From assembly GCA_035532035.1 (NCBI GenBank), contig DATKRS010000019.1, positions 62,001 through 126,000 on the forward strand: a DNA stretch of 64,000 bases, written 5' to 3'. Each line of letters opens with the position of its first letter. Positions within the stretch are counted from its first letter, which is position 1. The notes below the pieces were generated by a model that saw nothing but the letters and a program-made list of their open reading frames with translations, was not told the origin of the DNA and made no database searches. The stretch comes from Candidatus Dormiibacterota bacterium. Lineage in GTDB: Bacteria > Vulcanimicrobiota > Vulcanimicrobiia > Vulcanimicrobiales > Vulcanimicrobiaceae. Below are positions 7,825-16,555 of this stretch, piece after piece. The position numbers were made by a program, and so were the translations under genes.

Positions 7825-10087
7825 GGAAACCCGTCGGCTCGACCGCGTACAGGTTGGTTGGAATCTCGCCGCCTGCACCGCTGTACGCTACGCCGTGGCC
7901 CAGGAGGGTGAACTTTCCGGAGACGGCGTTCGTGAGATTGGTGCCGGCGACGCTTATGTCGATCGCACCCACGGCGCGTCCGAAGGCAGCGTTGACGATG
8001 CCGAACGGTGCGGCGTTCAGCTCGTTGTTGCGCCCGCGATAGATCCCGTTCAGCGCGGCGTGCCAAGCCCCGCGTCGCCAGGTGGCATCGAACGACGCTT
8101 GCTGCTGAGGAATATCGAGAAACTGCTCGCCGTTGACGAGGCTTCCGCCCGACGTCGGATTCGAAACGGTCGGAGGCAAATTCTCCGGATATGCGACGTT
8201 CACGCCGTACGACAACCGCGCGGTGAAGTCGCCGAATCGGCGGGTCGCACGAATCTCCCATCCTTCATAGACCGCGTCTCCGACGTTGATCGGATACTCG
8301 ACGCACGGCGGCGAGCCGCTCGAACACGCGCCCGACGTCGCCCGAGCCAGGGGATAGACGTTTTCGATCGGCTGGCGCAGGTTGGTCCGATAGACGGACG
8401 CGTCGAGCTGAGCGTCGGCGAGGCGCTTCGAATACCCTAGCTCGTATTCGGTTGCGCGCTCCGGCTGTTCGTTCGGATTCCCTTGGCCGACGTACACCCC
8501 GTTGACATCGCGCGGAAGGGCCGCCAGCGGAAAGACGTACCGCTCGACGAGCAAGGGCGCCCGGAATCCCGTCCCGACCGACGCGTGAAGCGCCGACGAC
8601 GACCCGAGATCGTATGCGATGCCTAAGCGACCGTCAAGGCTCGTTCCGAAGGTCGAGTAATCCGAAAGATACGCGCCGCCCTCGAGGTGGACGCGCTCCA
8701 CCGGCGATATCTCGCCGCGCGCGAAGTAACTGTGCATCTCCTGCGTGAGCGTCGTCCCGATAAAATCGCCGAAGAGCGACTCATGGCGAACGTAACCGCC
8801 GAACGCGACGACGTAATCGTCCCCGTCGCGCTCCCACGAGAGTCCGAGGTTTCCGCGACGGTCGGTGTGCGTCACGTCGTACGGCGAGATGCCCGAGCCC
8901 GTAAAGCTAAGGCTGTCGTCGTCGGCGCTTGCGTCGGCAACGACCGTTCCCGCACCGAGCGGAAAACGCGCGCGAAGATCGTACGCGCGCAGATCTTGGC
9001 CAAAAACGGCATTTCCCGGACCGACGAAGTACGCTCCCGGCCCCTGGGCGTTTGGGAAGACGGGCGCGTTCTCGCTCCCGCTCATGTCCCGCAGGTCGCC
9101 CAGCGTGAAGATGCGCAACGCCACGTCGGAGCGTTGCGACAGATTCTCGTCGAGGTTCAGCAGCGCCGAACGCTGGGTCGACGTCGATCCAAGATGCACG
9201 GCCTTCGGTCCGAGGCATCGCGAGCCGGCCGCGAGCGCCGCGTCGTAACCTCCCGCACAGAGCGTGACGCCCTGGTCGACATAGCCGTCCGCGTGCGTGT
9301 CGTCGAGGGCGAGCGCGTACCCGAGGCTTCCTTGCGTTCCCGTCGCGTTCGTCCAAACCTCGCTTCTGCCAAACGACCCGAGCGATGCGGAGAGGGCCGC
9401 ATGCGCTTGCAGCGTCGGGCGCAGCGAGAAGAGGTTCACCGCTCCTCCGAAGGTGTTGCTTCCCTGGAGGTCGATCGGCCCGAGCCCTTCGCTGATCTCG
9501 ATTCCGCTGAACGCCGATGCTGGAAGCTGCGAGACGTCGACGTCGCCCGTATTGCCGTCATTGAGGATCTGACCGTCGAGCATCACCAGCGTCTCCGACG
9601 GGTCGGGGCCGCGCAGCGCGATGGGGACCGGCGCCGTCGATGCGCCTCCGTCGGGGCGAGCAAACGTGACCGACGGAACGTCGGCCAATGCTTGGATCAC
9701 GCGATCGAAGCCGAGTTGGTCGATCTGTGCGCGCCCGATCTCGATGTTCGGTACGAACTGGTGAACGTTCGTCAGCGCGCCGTTGACGCGAACGGTCCCG
9801 ATCGTTCGTAGCGCGGGCGTGTCGGCTACGACGAGCCCGACGTCGATCCGCTGATCCCCGTCGACCGCGATCGGCCCCACCTCGACGCTACGAAAGCCCT
9901 GCGCGACGACGACGAGCGTAACCGGCCCGGGAGGTGTCTGAATCGAAAACGTGCCGGTCGCGCCGGTCCGAGCGTGCACCGTCGCGCGCCGCTCGAGGAT
10001 GGTCACCGACGCGCCTGCGACCGAAGCCCCGGAGACGGCGTGCACGTAGCCGTGCAGCAGACAGCACGTCGCGATCAGAAAGCCCAC
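7799..10087 (-). CDS. TonB-dependent outer-membrane receptor
   Basis: A 762-aa receptor with a short signal peptide (to about residue 20), then a carboxypeptidase-regulatory-like beta-sandwich (about 20-85), a plug domain (about 115-215, ALRGPDPSETLVMLDGQ) and a long beta-barrel with aromatic, Asp/Gly-rich strands. It would import a ligand across the outer membrane with TonB energy. It is the first gene of an overlapping run ending in nagZ-anmK-murQ-DUF4127, so muropeptides or amino-sugar ligands are plausible. That ligand is an inference from position. Confidence 0.93.
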   Translation of the reverse strand: MGFLIATCCLLHGYVHAVSGASVAGASVTILERRATVHARTGATGTFSIQTPPGPVTLVVVAQGFRSVEVGPIAVDGDQRIDVGLVVADTPALRTIGTVRVNGALTNVHQFVPNIEIGRAQIDQLGFDRVIQALADVPSVTFARPDGGASTAPVPIALRGPDPSETLVMLDGQILNDGNTGDVDVSQLPASAFSGIEISEGLGPIDLQGSNTFGGAVNLFSLRPTLQAHAALSASLGSFGRSEVWTNATGTQGSLGYALALDDTHADGYVDQGVTLCAGGYDAALAAGSRCLGPKAVHLGSTSTQRSALLNLDENLSQRSDVALRIFTLGDLRDMSGSENAPVFPNAQGPGAYFVGPGNAVFGQDLRAYDLRARFPLGAGTVVADASADDDSLSFTGSGISPYDVTHTDRRGNLGLSWERDGDDYVVAFGGYVRHESLFGDFIGTTLTQEMHSYFARGEISPVERVHLEGGAYLSDYSTFGTSLDGRLGIAYDLGSSSALHASVGTGFRAPLLVERYVFPLAALPRDVNGVYVGQGNPNEQPERATEYELGYSKRLADAQLDASVYRTNLRQPIENVYPLARATSGACSSGSPPCVEYPINVGDAVYEGWEIRATRRFGDFTARLSYGVNVAYPENLPPTVSNPTSGGSLVNGEQFLDIPQQQASFDATWRRGAWHAALNGIYRGRNNELNAAPFGIVNAAFGRAVGAIDISVAGTNLTNAVSGKFTLLGHGVAYSGAGGEIPTNLYAVEPTGFRVIVTARR

Positions 10088-10145
10088 TCGCGGATACTAC
10101 GCATAGAAGGACGCGGGGCCTGCGAGGCCGCTATGAGATCGGCCG

Positions 10146-10328
10146 TTAGCGGCGTTGGTCTTGATCGAGGAGGTCGGAGAGCCGCCACGCGCATTCGGCG
10201 GTGAGATCGCGCAGATCGAGCAGCACCTCCAGCAAGAGCGCTTCGTGCGCGCGCTGCGTCGCCGCTTCTGCGTATGCGCTCTCGATTGCTTCGCGTGCGC
10301 GCGGCGACTGCCCGAAGCGTCTCATCAC
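10146..10328 (-). CDS. Small helical protein paired with an Xre regulator
   Basis: A 60-aa product starting at GTG 10328 (or ATG 10325), overlapping the stop of the Xre-type gene by 4 nt. The sequence is almost entirely predicted helix (AREAIESAYAEAATQRAHEA, then LLDLRDLTAECAWRLSDLLD). No family is recognised. The coupling suggests it acts with the upstream regulator, perhaps as a partner or co-repressor; a toxin-antitoxin role is possible but unsupported. Confidence 0.5.
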   Translation of the reverse strand: MMRRFGQSPRAREAIESAYAEAATQRAHEALLLEVLLDLRDLTAECAWRLSDLLDQDQRR

Positions 10329-10603
10329 GGCTCTCGCGACTTTCGAAGGTCCAGCAAGAGAATGTCGTCGGACGAACAGCCGCAGTGATGCGCGATCCGA
10401 CGCAAAATGGTTGCGGACGGCACCATCCTTCCGCGTTCGTACTCGCTCCACGTGACGGGATGGATTCCGACGGCGGCAGACGCCTGCTTCTGCGTCTCGC
10501 CTCGCAGGACACGCCACTCCCGTAGAGTCCGTGCTTTGGCCATGAGTTCGAGCATACTATAGGGCTTTTGGCCATGTCTCGCAATTGCTTTGGCGAGATT
10601 CAT
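10325..10603 (-). CDS. Xre-family helix-turn-helix regulator
   Basis: Up to 92 aa with one Cro/C1-type HTH (residues about 27-80). GETQKQASAAVGIHPVTWSE and YERGRMVPSATILRRIAHHC follow the HTH_3 pattern. The N-terminus is uncertain: ATG at 10603, 10555 or 10543 would all keep the domain. It is transcribed away from a second Xre gene at 10659 across 55 bp that contain an inverted repeat, so cross- or autoregulation is likely. It is coupled to a 60-aa gene downstream. Confidence 0.8.
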   Translation of the reverse strand: MNLAKAIARHGQKPYSMLELMAKARTLREWRVLRGETQKQASAAVGIHPVTWSEYERGRMVPSATILRRIAHHCGCSSDDILLLDLRKSREP

Positions 10604-10608
10604 TCCTG

Positions 10609-10647
10609 TAAGTTTGCCCTTTCACTAAAAGACCGGTGGAAAACTTA
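10609..10647. promoter_or_regulatory. Inverted repeat between divergent Xre genes
   Basis: TAAGTTT at 10609-10615 is mirrored by AAACTTA at 10641-10647, with 25 bp between the arms. The site fills most of the 55-bp divergent intergenic region. Position and symmetry fit an operator for one or both Xre proteins. This is seen in the sequence; the binding is inferred. Confidence 0.5.
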
Positions 10648-10658
10648 GCGAATCGACT

Positions 10659-11060
10659 ATGATGCCTAAGAAGCGCGCCCGTCGCGGCGACACGTTTCCC
10701 AAAGAGCTCGGCGCGAATATCCGCCTCTGGCGCGAAGAGCGCCGCCTCACGCAGCGCGAGCTGAGCGCCGCGGCGCGGTACGATCTCGCGCAGCTCTCCT
10801 CCGTCGAAGGTGGGAAGGCGGTTCCGCGCGCGGATGCGCTTCGGCGCATCGCCGACGTTCTCGACGTCTCCCTCGATCGGTTGTGCGGGCGCCCGTCGTT
10901 CACGGCGGGTGAAGCGGAAACGGGATCACGTTCTGCCGATCGGTTGCTCTCCGTCGGAAACATCGCGATTGCGGAGGAACTACGTGATTTGCGCCGGCGC
11001 CTCGAACGGATGGAAGCGTGGCGCGTGAGCCGTACAGCACGGCCTCGAAGCAGCACATAG
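10659..11060 (+). CDS. Xre-family helix-turn-helix regulator with C-terminal helix
   Basis: A 133-aa protein with a Cro/C1-type HTH at about residues 17-72 (ELGANIRLWREERRLTQREL, then LSSVEGGKAVPRADALRRIA) and a C-terminal charged helix (EELRDLRRRLERMEAW) that may mediate dimerisation. It is divergent from the Xre gene ending at 10325. There are two adjacent ATG codons at 10659 and 10662. The 94 bp after it, up to the convergent msrB gene, hold nothing I can name. Confidence 0.82.
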   Translation: MMPKKRARRGDTFPKELGANIRLWREERRLTQRELSAAARYDLAQLSSVEGGKAVPRADALRRIADVLDVSLDRLCGRPSFTAGEAETGSRSADRLLSVGNIAIAEELRDLRRRLERMEAWRVSRTARPRSST

Positions 11061-11154
11061 CAAAGGCAAGACGGTCGCATTCATCGTTGTACATACGCTC
11101 ATCATGGCGCGCTGACGTGCCGACTGTATGGCACTACGATGACGCAAGTTTTCG

Positions 11155-11568
11155 CTACTGCTCGGGCGTGAAGTTCAAGGCCAGCGAGTTGATGCAGTAG
11201 CGCGTGTTCCGCGGTCCCGGTCCGTCGTCGAAGACGTGGCCTAGATGTGAGTCGCAGCGCTTGCAACGCACTTCGATGCGGTGCACTCCCAAACTGTCAT
11301 CGTCGACGAGCCTGACGTTCTCTTGTTGTTCCGGATGCGTGAAGCTCGGCCAGCCGCAATGCGATTCGAATTTCGCCTCCGACGAGAAGAGTGCGGCGCC
11401 GCACGCTCCGCATCTATACGCGCCCTCCGCATCCACGTCGAGCAGCGCCCCGGTGAACGGCCGCTCCGTACCGGCTCGACGCAGCACGCGATAGCGCTCT
11501 TCGCCAAGCTCGGTCCTCCATTGCTCTTCCGGCTTCACCACCGCAGGATTCGCATCTCCATGCTCCAT
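11155..11568 (-). CDS. msrB: Peptide-methionine (R)-S-oxide reductase
   Basis: Reduces methionine-R-sulfoxide in proteins. The 137-aa product has the zinc-binding pairs CGAC and CKRC, the motif HCGWPSF, and RYCINS containing the catalytic cysteine. The ATG at 11568 is chosen because AAGGAGG lies 6 nt upstream and the length fits a single-domain MsrB. No export signal is seen, so it is probably cytoplasmic. It is divergent from the transketolase genes. Confidence 0.96.
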   Translation of the reverse strand: MEHGDANPAVVKPEEQWRTELGEERYRVLRRAGTERPFTGALLDVDAEGAYRCGACGAALFSSEAKFESHCGWPSFTHPEQQENVRLVDDDSLGVHRIEVRCKRCDSHLGHVFDDGPGPRNTRYCINSLALNFTPEQ

Positions 11569-11620
11569 CGTTGCCTCCTTCGCCATCGGCCCTGAAGGGC
11601 TTGTCGGGGAGAAGCCGGTA

Positions 11621-12484
11621 TTGCGCCGCATGGCTCTCTCCCCCGAGCGCGTCACGGAGCTGAAACTGCGCGCCAACGACGTACGCCAAGGCATCATTCG
11701 CGCTCTGCTCTCCGCAGGGTCCGGTCATTCCGCCGGACCTCTCGACATGGCGGACGTCTTCGCGGCGCTCTACTTTCATCTCTTGCGGCACGATCCGAAG
11801 AGCCCCGGCTGGCCAGAGCGCGACCGGCTGCTGCTCTCGTGCGGACACATCGTGCCCGTGCAGTACTCGGCCATGGCGTATGCGGGATACTTCCCCGTCG
11901 ACGAGCTGCTAACGCTGCGCAAGTTCGGAACGCGTCTCCAGGGCCACCCTGAACGCGTCCGGTTACCTGGCACCGAGACGACCTCCGGACCACTGGGCGA
12001 AGGGCTCGCGCAAGGCGTCGGCATGGCGCTCGCCGCAAAGACCGACGGGAAGTCATGGCGCGTCTACGTCGTGACGTCCGACGCGGAGCATCAGTGTGGT
12101 CTCCACTGGGAAGCCATGCTTACCGGCGCCAAGTTCAAGCTCGACAACCTCATCAGCATCGTCGATCGCAACCTCATCCAGATCGACGGCAGCACGGAGG
12201 ACGTCATGCCGCTAGAGCCGCTCGCCGACAAATACCGCGCCTTCAACTGGGAGGTCTTCGAGTGCGACGGCAACGATATCGTCGCCTTCATCGATACCGT
12301 GGAACGCGCTCAGCGAGTCACGGGCAAACCCTCGGTCGTCATCGCGCACACCGTGCCCGGCAAAGGCGTCTCGTACATGGAAGGCGACTACACGTGGCAT
12401 GGCAAGCCGCCGAACAGCACGCAAGCAGACGTCGCGCTGAACGAGTTGGAGGCGGAGCGGACGAGGATTTTAGCCCATGCGTAG
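11621..12484 (+). CDS. Transketolase, N-terminal (TPP-binding) subunit
   Basis: First half of a split transketolase. It has the N-terminal core SAGSGHSAGPLDMAD, HPERVRLPGTETTSGPLGEG, and a TPP/metal loop where the usual GDGE reads SDAEHQCGLHWEA, followed by the conserved NLISIVDRN. The TTG at 11621 has GGGGAG 9 nt upstream, and ATG at 11630 is an alternative. It overlaps the C-terminal-half gene by 8 nt. Together they would exchange two-carbon units in the pentose phosphate pathway, although split transketolase-like pairs sometimes act on other ketose substrates. Confidence 0.9.
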   Translation: MRRMALSPERVTELKLRANDVRQGIIRALLSAGSGHSAGPLDMADVFAALYFHLLRHDPKSPGWPERDRLLLSCGHIVPVQYSAMAYAGYFPVDELLTLRKFGTRLQGHPERVRLPGTETTSGPLGEGLAQGVGMALAAKTDGKSWRVYVVTSDAEHQCGLHWEAMLTGAKFKLDNLISIVDRNLIQIDGSTEDVMPLEPLADKYRAFNWEVFECDGNDIVAFIDTVERAQRVTGKPSVVIAHTVPGKGVSYMEGDYTWHGKPPNSTQADVALNELEAERTRILAHA

Positions 12485-13490
12485 CACGGCTCCGCAGAGC
12501 GACGCCGCGTCCATGCACCTCGTAGCGCGCCGCGACGCCGCCACCCTCGAGCAGGTGCCGACGCGCAACGGTTTCGGCGAAGGACTGATCGAATCCGGCA
12601 GCCGCAATCGCAACGTCGTCGGGATTTGCGCCGACCTCTCCGAATCGACGCGCATGGAGGGCTTCAAGAAAGCGCATCCAGATCAGTACTTCGAGATCGG
12701 CGTATCGGAGCAAATGCTCGTCGCGCTGGCGGGCGGCCTCGCGGCTTGCGGAAAGATCCCGTGGATCGCGTCGTACGCGATGTTCAATCCTGGTCGATCG
12801 TGGGAGCAAGTGCGCACGATCATGGCGCTCAACGAAACGAACGTGAAGATCGCAGGCGCGCACGCGGGCGTCTCCGTGGGACCCGACGGTGCTACACACC
12901 AGGCGATCGAAGACATCGCGATCATGCGCGTGATCCCGCACATGCGCGTCGTCGTGCCGTGCGATTCGATTCAGACGAAGAAAGCGACGCTCGCGCTCTC
13001 CGAGACGTGGGGACCGGCGTATCTGCGTTTCGCACGCGAGAAATCTCCGGTCATCTCGACCGAGGCGACGCCATTCGAAATTGGAAAGGCGCAGATCTTT
13101 CGCAATGGATCCGATGCCGCGATCGTTGCGTGCGGAATCCTCGTCTACAACGCGCTCGTCGCGGCGGACGAGCTCGCCGAAGAGGACGGCATCGAGTGCC
13201 GCGTCCTCAACAACCACACCGTCAAACCGATGGACGACGCTGCGATCCTCGACGCCGCGCGCGCGTGCGGCGCGGTCGTCACCGTCGAGGAGCACCAAAT
13301 CCACGGCGGTATGGGCTCGGCGGTCGCGGAGCTGCTCGCGAGCAAACACCCGGTGCCCATCGAGTTCATCGGCGTCAACGACACCTTCGGGCAATCCGGC
13401 GACCCCAAGGAACTCATCGAGCACTACGGCATGGGCGCCGCCTCGATCAAAGAAGCGGTCCACCGAGCGGTGAAGCGCAAGCCGAGATAG
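12477..13490 (+). CDS. Transketolase, C-terminal (pyrimidine-binding) subunit
   Basis: Second half of the split enzyme, 337 aa. It has the Pyr domain with GICADLSESTRMEGF and EIGVSEQMLVALAGGLAACG, including the conserved catalytic glutamate region, then the C-terminal transketolase domain from about residue 205. It begins inside the end of the N-terminal-half gene (8-nt overlap), so the two are co-translated and should form an alpha2beta2 enzyme. Confidence 0.92.
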   Translation: MRSTAPQSDAASMHLVARRDAATLEQVPTRNGFGEGLIESGSRNRNVVGICADLSESTRMEGFKKAHPDQYFEIGVSEQMLVALAGGLAACGKIPWIASYAMFNPGRSWEQVRTIMALNETNVKIAGAHAGVSVGPDGATHQAIEDIAIMRVIPHMRVVVPCDSIQTKKATLALSETWGPAYLRFAREKSPVISTEATPFEIGKAQIFRNGSDAAIVACGILVYNALVAADELAEEDGIECRVLNNHTVKPMDDAAILDAARACGAVVTVEEHQIHGGMGSAVAELLASKHPVPIEFIGVNDTFGQSGDPKELIEHYGMGAASIKEAVHRAVKRKPR

Positions 13491-13550
13491 TGCGCCGCCT
13501 TCGGTGAGCGCTGAGAAGGCCCGAGCGAGCCACCAGGCTAAGTCGGGCGC

Positions 13551-14828
13551 ATGACGACTTCAATCGACCGTTCCGCAGTTCAGGCACAGCAAAATGTCTG
13601 GGAGATGGCGCAACAGCAGCTCGACGAGGTGGCGCGCCTCATCGGTCTCACCGAAGGTATCCATCTCTTTCTTCGTCAGCCCAAGCGCGTGCTCGAGGTT
13701 TCCGTGCCGGTGCACATGGACGACAAACGCATTCGCGTCTTTACCGGCTACCGCGTTCAGCACAACATGGCGCGCGGCCCCGCCAAGGGCGGCATCCGCT
13801 TCCACCCCGACGTGAGCCTCGACGAGGTCAAGGCACTCGCCATGTGGATGACGTGGAAATGCGCACTCGTGAACATTCCGTTCGGCGGTGCCAAGGGAGG
13901 GGTGATCTGCGATCCCAAGGCGATGTCGATGCAGGAGCTCGAGCATCTGACTCGTCGTTTCACGACTGAGATATCGATCATCATCGGCCCCGAGAAAGAC
14001 ATCCCGGCGCCCGACGTCTACACGACGCCGCAGATCATGGCATGGATCATGGACACGTACTCGATGCAGAAGGGGTATTCGATTCCCGGCGTCGTCACTG
14101 GGAAGCCGATCGCAATCGGCGGATCGCTCGGACGCGATAAAGCGACCGCTCGCGGCTGCCTCTATATCGTCGACGAAGCGATGCAGGAGCGTAAGCTGCC
14201 GATCGAGGGCGCGCGCGTCGCGATTCAGGGCTTCGGCAACGCCGGCATGCACGCGGCAACGCTCATGGGCGAGCGCGGATATCGGATCGTCGCCGTTTCC
14301 GACTCGCGCGGGGGCGTCGCGAATCCGAAGGGGCTCGACGTGCGCGGCCTTGTCGCGCACAAGACCGAGACGGGTTCCGTGGTGGGCTTCGGCGGCGGCG
14401 ACGCGATATCGAACAAAGACGTGCTCGAATGCGATTGCGAGGTGCTCGTTCCGGCGGCGCTGGAAAAGGTCATCACGGCTCAGAACGCACCCAAGATTCG
14501 CGCGAAGATCGTCGCCGAAGCCGCAAACGGTCCCACGCTTCCGGAGGCCGACGCGATTCTTCACGATCGCGGCATCATGGTACTTCCCGACATTCTGGCA
14601 AACGCCGGCGGCGTTACCGTCTCGTACTTCGAATGGGTCCAGGATCTGCAAGAGAATTTCTGGGAAGAAGACGAGATCAACGCACGACTCAAGCAGAAGA
14701 TGACGCGCGCCTTCCGTGAAACGCAGGAGCAGGCGGAGCGGCACGGCGTGGACATGCGCACCGGTGCCTATGCGGTCGCGGTCGAGCGCGTCGCGGAAGC
14801 GACAAGACTCCGGGGACTATATCCGTAA
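13551..14828 (+). CDS. gdhA: Glutamate dehydrogenase
   Basis: Interconverts glutamate with 2-oxoglutarate and ammonia using NAD(P). The 425-aa hexameric-type enzyme has the substrate-binding stretch ARGPAKGGIRFHPDV, the catalytic lysine region WKCALVNIPFGGAKGGV, and a Rossmann motif (AIQGFGNAGMHAA). Length matches bacterial and archaeal 420-aa enzymes. Its 3' end overlaps the convergent synthase gene by 12 nt. Coenzyme preference cannot be read with confidence. Confidence 0.96.
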   Translation: MTTSIDRSAVQAQQNVWEMAQQQLDEVARLIGLTEGIHLFLRQPKRVLEVSVPVHMDDKRIRVFTGYRVQHNMARGPAKGGIRFHPDVSLDEVKALAMWMTWKCALVNIPFGGAKGGVICDPKAMSMQELEHLTRRFTTEISIIIGPEKDIPAPDVYTTPQIMAWIMDTYSMQKGYSIPGVVTGKPIAIGGSLGRDKATARGCLYIVDEAMQERKLPIEGARVAIQGFGNAGMHAATLMGERGYRIVAVSDSRGGVANPKGLDVRGLVAHKTETGSVVGFGGGDAISNKDVLECDCEVLVPAALEKVITAQNAPKIRAKIVAEAANGPTLPEADAILHDRGIMVLPDILANAGGVTVSYFEWVQDLQENFWEEDEINARLKQKMTRAFRETQEQAERHGVDMRTGAYAVAVERVAEATRLRGLYP

Positions 14829-15521
14829 GCGTGTGAGTTTGCGCTCGTAGAGCTTCGCCGCCGCGATGACGGCGAGGCGCGAGCCGAGATCCGGAAGCCG
14901 GCGCGCCAAGATGCCGGCTTCCTTATAGTACGTGCGCGCACGCGCAATGACGTCGTCCGACGACAGCACGCCGGGAAGGTAGTTGCGCCCGATCTCCCGA
15001 TCCTTTCCGAGGTCGCGCAGAATATTCGTGAGCTGCAGCGCGATGCCCAAGCGCTCGGCACGATCGAGTGCGTCCGCGTCACCGGCCCCGAGAATCGCCA
15101 TCGCGCACCGCCCGACCGTGCCGGCAACGGCTGCGCAGTATGCCTCGAGTGCCTCGGGCGTATCGCAGACGACGCCGTCGACCTCCGCACGGCAGGCCGC
15201 AATGAGCCGAAGCGCATCCTTGCTTTGGATGGGAAAGCTGGCGAACGCGTCGCGCACGGCGGGAAACCACGCATCGTCCGCTTCGTGGCCGGGATCGCGA
15301 ATACGCTCGACGGTGAGCGCGATCGCATCGAGCTTGCGACGGCGCTCGTCGCCGGTGGCGTTCCCTTCGTCTGCAACGTCGTCGACCGTACGAAAGAGGC
15401 CGTAGACCGCTTCGACGGCTTGGCGTTTGGCACGCGGCAAGAGGCGCGTAGCAAGAAAGAAGCTCTTCGCCTCTCGTTTCAAAATTGCACGGCACCAACG
15501 CCGGCTCTGTGCGATGGTGAT
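14817..15521 (-). CDS. Squalene/phytoene synthase family protein (short)
   Basis: Head-to-head prenyl transferase fold with both Asp-rich motifs: RTVDDVADE and QLTNILRDLGKD. The conserved N-terminal part (RRWCRAILKREAKSFFLATR) extends upstream of the first TTG (15482). The only natural starts are ATC at 15521, with GGAG 8 nt upstream, or ATC at 15515. The product would be about 234 aa and ends roughly 40-50 residues earlier than usual family members. A hopanoid or carotenoid precursor role is possible. It is divergent from a prenyl-synthase-like gene. Confidence 0.82.
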   Translation of the reverse strand: MTIAQSRRWCRAILKREAKSFFLATRLLPRAKRQAVEAVYGLFRTVDDVADEGNATGDERRRKLDAIALTVERIRDPGHEADDAWFPAVRDAFASFPIQSKDALRLIAACRAEVDGVVCDTPEALEAYCAAVAGTVGRCAMAILGAGDADALDRAERLGIALQLTNILRDLGKDREIGRNYLPGVLSSDDVIARARTYYKEAGILARRLPDLGSRLAVIAAAKLYERKLTRLRI

Positions 15522-15579
15522 TGACCCTTCTCCCTTGGATTCACCTTGAACGGGCTCGCGGTGCAGCCCTGCCCGGGGG

Positions 15580-16536
15580 ATGGTACTGCGCCATCGCAGA
15601 ACGGCTTGGGTGATGAAGCCGCAGATCCCCGAGGGTTCGAACTCGGGCGGACGTTACGTGTCCGACGTTCTCGAAGGGTTGCTCGGTGCCAGCGAGACGA
15701 GGGCCGCGCTGCGTGCGTATTGCGTCGCGATGCTCGACGACGTCGGGCAGCCGCTCTCCTCGCAGCTCGAATCGATCGCGGCGTACGTCGGCGGAAAGTG
15801 CATGGGCTATCCGGCGGTGTGGTTTCTAGAATGTCTGCTTGCCGAAACGGGCACCACGCGCGAAGCGCTCATCGAACGAGCGCGAGCCACGATCGCCGTG
15901 AGCCTCTCGACGTCGATCGTCGACGACCTCGCCGACGGTGACGAGCCTTTCAGCTCGGCGTATTTGGCCTTCCTCTACGTCTTGATCGGCCACGCCGCAT
16001 TCGTCGATTGTGCGCCGGACGCGCGCGCGTCCTCGGAGCTGTACCGCGCGCTCGAGATCTGCCTCAACCCCCATGCGTCGATCGCAAGCGATGCCATCGT
16101 ACGGCGTGGAGAGCGCATCGGCGCCTTCTTCCGGCTCATTGCTGGTTCGGTGCTCGACGGCCTGTGGCCGGAGGAGCGCGTGCGCGTCGCCATCGCCGCC
16201 ACCGGTGCGTTCGGAGAGATTTGCGCGCACATCGACGACTGGATGGATGCCGAGCGCGACTTCGCACGCGGCGTCGAGGACAACGTCGTCTTGGTCCTTC
16301 TTCGAGAACGTGTCGCGCCACAACGCCCAACCGCGAGCGACATCGCCAGGAACCGCGCGTGGCTGCGCGATGCGCTGGGCGCCATGCTCATGAGGCGCGT
16401 CACCGAGATCGCCGGGATGCTGAAGCCGTTAGAGACGCACTACGCTATCGACGCGTTGAGCCGGGTTCTGCTCCGGCTCCCAGCCACGCTCGATCAGATC
16501 CCGTTCCGCTCCAGAACCGTGCTGCGCAGCGTGTAG
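15580..16536 (+). CDS. Diverged isoprenoid (polyprenyl) synthase-like protein
   Basis: About 318 aa (ATG 15580; ATG 15613 is an alternative start), largely helical. Two DDxxD-like motifs sit where first and second Asp-rich motifs belong in trans-prenyltransferases: VDDLADGDE (about residue 114) and HIDDWMDAERD (about residue 217) preceded by GAFGEI. Overall similarity to canonical synthases is weak by eye. It neighbours a squalene/phytoene-synthase-like gene, consistent with a small isoprenoid locus. Class I isoprenoid fold is inferred; substrate unknown. Confidence 0.6.
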   Translation: MVLRHRRTAWVMKPQIPEGSNSGGRYVSDVLEGLLGASETRAALRAYCVAMLDDVGQPLSSQLESIAAYVGGKCMGYPAVWFLECLLAETGTTREALIERARATIAVSLSTSIVDDLADGDEPFSSAYLAFLYVLIGHAAFVDCAPDARASSELYRALEICLNPHASIASDAIVRRGERIGAFFRLIAGSVLDGLWPEERVRVAIAATGAFGEICAHIDDWMDAERDFARGVEDNVVLVLLRERVAPQRPTASDIARNRAWLRDALGAMLMRRVTEIAGMLKPLETHYAIDALSRVLLRLPATLDQIPFRSRTVLRSV

Positions 16537-16555
16537 GACGCCGGCTCTCTTCGGC

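Noticed and set aside
8687-9811. Long plus-strand frame opposite the TonB receptor
   Set aside because: Antisense to a receptor with plug and barrel motifs; composition is that of a shadow frame.
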